A stretch of DNA of 7,891 nucleotides. It comes from Paracoccaceae bacterium. GTDB lineage: Bacteria; Pseudomonadota; Alphaproteobacteria; Rhodobacterales; Rhodobacteraceae. The notes below the pieces were generated by a model. The model did no database searches, had not been told where the DNA came from, and saw nothing but the letters and a program-made list of their open reading frames with translations. Numbering within the stretch: the first letter of the stretch is position 1; each line of letters opens with the position of its first letter. Where the stretch lies: NCBI GenBank assembly GCA_024304875.1, contig JAMWZF010000131.1:1-7891 (forward strand). The letters run 5' to 3'. Both the position numbers and the translations under genes were made by a program. Shown here one piece after another: positions 5,926-7,891 of this stretch.

Positions 5926-7155
5926 ATGCTGTTCTGGATCATCTGCGGAGTGCTGGCATTGGGGGTGGCGGGGCTCATCGCCGCACCCCTGCTGCGGGGC
6001 GCGCCCGAGGCCGGGGATACCCGGACCGAGGTGGCCCTCTACCGCGCCCAGCTGGCCGAGATCGACCGCGACATCGCCCGCGGCGTTCTGTCGGGCGAGG
6101 AGGCCGAGCGGACCCGCGTCGAGGTCGCCCGCCGCCTGCTGGCCGCCGATGCCGCCGCGCCGCAGGTGGCGGGCGAGGCGCCGCGCGGCGCAACCCTGGC
6201 CGTCGCCGTGGTCTGCGTCCTGCTGATCGCCGGCGGTGGCGGATACCTCTACACCCGTCTTGGCGGGGTGACGGCGGGCGGCCCGATGCCCGACCAGCCC
6301 CGCGCCGCCCGGCTGGCCGCCGCCGAGGAGCTGCGCGCCACCCGGCCGTCCCAGGACGAGATGATGGCCGAGGTGCTGGCCGAGACCGAGCTGCCGCCGC
6401 TGCCCGACGACATCGCCGCCACGCTCGAGCGCCTGCGCACCGCCGCGGAAGAGGCCGAGACCGACCCCGGCGCCTGGGCCGAGCTGGCCTGGATCGAGCT
6501 GGAGCTGCGCAACTACGAACGCGCCTTCGCGGCGCAGGACCGGCTTGAGGCCCTTCTGCCGCCGGATAGCCCGGCCAGCCGCCGGGCGACGGTCCAGCGC
6601 CTCGACATGATGGTCCGCGCCGCCGGCAGCCGTGTCTCGCCCGAGGCCGAGGCGCTGGCCCATGCGCTGCTGGACGAGGACCCCGAGAACCTTGCCGCGA
6701 CCTTCTACCTCGGCCTGCTGCAATATTCGACCGACCGGCCCGACCGCGCCTTCGCCCTCTGGCGCGGGATCGTCAACGACGGCCCGGCCGACAGCCGCTA
6801 CGTCCTCTTCGCCCGCGACTTCATCGAGGATGCGGCCGCTCGGGCGGGGATCGACTACACCCTGCCCGCCGCCGCCCCGGCCCTGCGCGGCCCGACCGAG
6901 GAGGACATGGCGGCCGCCGCCGACATGGACCCCGAGGCGCAGCAGGCGATGATCCGCAACATGGTGCAGGGCCTGTCGGACCGCCTCGCGGCGCAGGGGG
7001 GCACCGCGGAGGAATGGGCGCAGCTGATCTCGGCCCTCGGCGTGCTGGGCGAGGAGGACCGCGCCGCCGCGATCCTGGCCGAGGCGCGCGAGGTCTTTGC
7101 CGGGCAGGACGAGGCCCTCGCCACCATCGAGGCCGCCGGGGCGAGCCTGCCATGA
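5926..7155 (+). CDS. ccmI: Cytochrome c-type biogenesis protein CcmI
   Basis: This encodes the 409-residue CcmI (CycH), an inner-membrane protein that chaperones apocytochrome c to the haem ligation complex (CcmF/CcmH) in System I cytochrome c maturation. The N-terminus MLFWIICGVLALGVAG is the first membrane helix (about 1-22). A cytoplasmic loop follows with the family pattern VALYRAQLAEIDRDIARGVL (36-55), then EEAERTRVEVARRLL, which is leucine-zipper-like. A second helix lies at about 89-108. The periplasmic remainder is alanine- and glutamate-rich with TPR-like helix pairs (about 167-210, 240-285, 345-400), the part that binds apocytochrome in homologues. The ATG at 5926 is chosen because it begins directly at the first helix; in-frame sequence upstream (from 5761) is not family-like. 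The stop overlaps the ruvX start (ATGA). The other ccm genes are not in this window. Confidence 0.9.
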   Translation: MLFWIICGVLALGVAGLIAAPLLRGAPEAGDTRTEVALYRAQLAEIDRDIARGVLSGEEAERTRVEVARRLLAADAAAPQVAGEAPRGATLAVAVVCVLLIAGGGGYLYTRLGGVTAGGPMPDQPRAARLAAAEELRATRPSQDEMMAEVLAETELPPLPDDIAATLERLRTAAEEAETDPGAWAELAWIELELRNYERAFAAQDRLEALLPPDSPASRRATVQRLDMMVRAAGSRVSPEAEALAHALLDEDPENLAATFYLGLLQYSTDRPDRAFALWRGIVNDGPADSRYVLFARDFIEDAAARAGIDYTLPAAAPALRGPTEEDMAAAADMDPEAQQAMIRNMVQGLSDRLAAQGGTAEEWAQLISALGVLGEEDRAAAILAEAREVFAGQDEALATIEAAGASLP

Positions 7156-7628
7156 TCGTGGAGGATGCCGAGGGGCTGGCGGCCGCCCTGCCCCGCGCCG
7201 GTGCTCTCATGGGCCTCGACTTCGGGACCAAGACCATCGGCGTCGCCGTCTCGGACGGCCTGCGCCGGGTGTCGACGCCGCTCAGCACCGTCAAGCGGAC
7301 CAAGTTCACCAAGGATGCCGAAGCCCTGCTGGCCGTGATCGACGGCCGCGGGATCGTGGGCATCGTCCTCGGCCTGCCGCGCAACATGGATGGCACCGAG
7401 GGCCCCCGCTGCCAGTCCACCCGCGCCTTCGCCCGCAACCTCGCCGGCCTGACCGAGGTGCCCATCGCCTTCTGGGACGAGCGGCTGTCGACCGTTGCCG
7501 CCGAGCGGGCCCTTCTGGAGGCGGATACGTCGCGCAAGCGTCGCGCCGAGGTGATCGACCACGTCGCCGCCGGTGTCATCCTGCAGGGGATGCTGGACCG
7601 GCTGGGCCATATGGAGGCGGAGAGGTGA
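7152..7628 (+). CDS. ruvX: RuvX/YqgF family RNase H-fold nuclease (putative Holliday junction resolvase)
   Basis: This 158-residue protein is a member of the YqgF/RuvX family, which has an RNase H-like fold. Members have been linked to 16S rRNA 5'-end or pre-rRNA processing and proposed as Holliday junction resolvases; the cellular role may differ by species. Visible motifs are GLDFGTKTIGVAVSD (21-35, catalytic-type D23), LGLPRNMDGTEGPR (73-86), WDERLSTVAAE (108-118, D109/E110) and IDHVAAGVILQ (135-145, D136). All the acidic positions expected for an active site are present, and the length is standard. The ATG overlaps the ccmI stop by 4 bases, and its own stop overlaps the GTG of the next gene by 4 bases, so the three genes are probably one translationally coupled unit. 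Confidence 0.93.
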   Translation: MIVEDAEGLAAALPRAGALMGLDFGTKTIGVAVSDGLRRVSTPLSTVKRTKFTKDAEALLAVIDGRGIVGIVLGLPRNMDGTEGPRCQSTRAFARNLAGLTEVPIAFWDERLSTVAAERALLEADTSRKRRAEVIDHVAAGVILQGMLDRLGHMEAER

Positions 7629-7855
7629 CGGACGAGGTCTGGACCCGGAAAGAGGTGGAGAGCCCCTGCGTGAAGATCTGCGTGGTGCATCCCGCGGCGC
7701 GGATCTGCACCGGTTGCCTGCGGACCATCGACGAGATCGCGGAGTGGTCGCGGATGACGCCCGAGCGCCGGCGCGAGGTCATGGGCGAACTGCCGGGCAG
7801 GCGGGGTCAATTGGCGCAGCGGCGCGGCGGACGGGCGGCACGGCTGAAGCGGTAA
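7625..7855 (+). CDS. DUF1289 small four-cysteine protein
   Basis: This 76-residue protein has four cysteines, C15, C19, C28 and C31, in SPCVKIC...ICTGCLRT, followed by IDEIAEWSRMTPERRREVM (35-53). This is the DUF1289 (YdhL-like) pattern. The cysteines probably bind a metal such as zinc or an iron-sulfur cluster, which is inferred, not shown. The C-terminal 25 residues are Arg-rich with few acids (from PGRRGQLAQRRGGRAARLKR), suggesting contact with nucleic acid. The start is GTG at 7625, inside the ruvX stop (GTGA overlap), with GGAGGCGGAGAG ahead of it as ribosome binding site. No membrane segment is present. The biochemical function of the family is unknown to me. Confidence 0.88.
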   Translation: MTDEVWTRKEVESPCVKICVVHPAARICTGCLRTIDEIAEWSRMTPERRREVMGELPGRRGQLAQRRGGRAARLKR

Positions 7856-7862
7856 GGGATGC

Positions 7863-7883
7863 GCCCCGGACCCGATCCGGGGC
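7863..7883 (+). terminator. Strong GC-rich stem-loop after the DUF1289 gene (terminator or dispersed palindrome)
   Basis: GCCCCGGA and TCCGGGGC form a perfect 8-bp stem around a CCCGA loop, beginning 7 bases after the DUF1289 stop. Only 8 bases follow before the window ends and they show no T-run, so an intrinsic terminator is not proven. The sequence also resembles a GCCCCGGA...TCCGGGGC palindrome that I recall recurring between genes in many alphaproteobacterial genomes. It may therefore be a dispersed repeat that also serves as an mRNA 3' end structure. Confidence 0.45.
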
Positions 7884-7891
7884 CTCGTGAT

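Noticed and set aside
4219..6723. 834-codon minus-strand open frame spanning soxB and the divergent region
   Set aside because: It runs in another frame across soxB, the intergenic region and opposite ccmI, with Arg- and Gly-rich shadow composition. Its last part is a frame-shifted copy of the small membrane-protein gene.
7014..7151. 46-residue N-terminal extension of RuvX
   Set aside because: It lies entirely inside the ccmI coding region in another frame. The ATG at 7152 gives the standard family length and an ATGA overlap.
6821..7810. 329-codon minus-strand open frame opposite ccmI, ruvX and the DUF1289 gene
   Set aside because: It is antisense to three genes with recognised family motifs, and its product is Arg-, Pro- and Ser-rich with no family character.
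1..7891. CRISPR array, tRNA or rRNA genes, insertion sequences, phage genes
   Set aside because: I looked for regular spaced repeats, tRNA-like cloverleaf sequence, transposase motifs and terminal repeats and saw none. Nearly all bases are accounted for by ordinary genes.

Overview
The window reads as chromosomal DNA from a high-GC alphaproteobacterium, most likely Rhodobacteraceae. The reasons are strong GC bias at third codon positions, alphaproteobacterial-type sarcosine oxidase subunits, and a ccmI-ruvX-DUF1289 gene chain. The taxonomic call is inference from protein character, not from a search.

The left two thirds (about 338-5729, minus strand) is a complete heterotetrameric sarcosine oxidase operon, transcribed right to left as soxB, a 45-codon membrane-protein gene, soxD, soxA, soxG. 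The enzyme demethylates sarcosine to glycine, reduces O2 to H2O2, and passes the one-carbon unit to tetrahydrofolate. SoxB carries the sarcosine-oxidising flavin. SoxA carries nucleotide-binding and GcvT-like folate domains. SoxD is the small zinc-binding subunit and SoxG is a small GcvT-related subunit. soxD/soxA and soxA/soxG overlap by 4 and 8 bases, and the small gene fills the only real gap. The small gene is short enough to be missed by many gene callers. It has a strong ribosome binding site, one predicted transmembrane helix and a very acidic tail.

Left of soxG, after an 86-base gap with a stem-loop at the soxG stop codon, lies the first 83 codons of a family 2-like glycosyltransferase (minus strand) that runs off the window edge.

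A divergent intergenic region (5730-5925) with several short perfect palindromes separates soxB from a plus-strand chain: ccmI (cytochrome c maturation), ruvX (YqgF/RuvX RNase H-fold nuclease family) and a small four-cysteine DUF1289 protein. These overlap by 4 bases at each junction, so they look cotranscribed and translationally coupled. The window ends in a strong GC-rich palindrome just after the DUF1289 gene.

The core content is well-known metabolism and housekeeping. The least explained element is the small membrane protein gene inside the sox operon.
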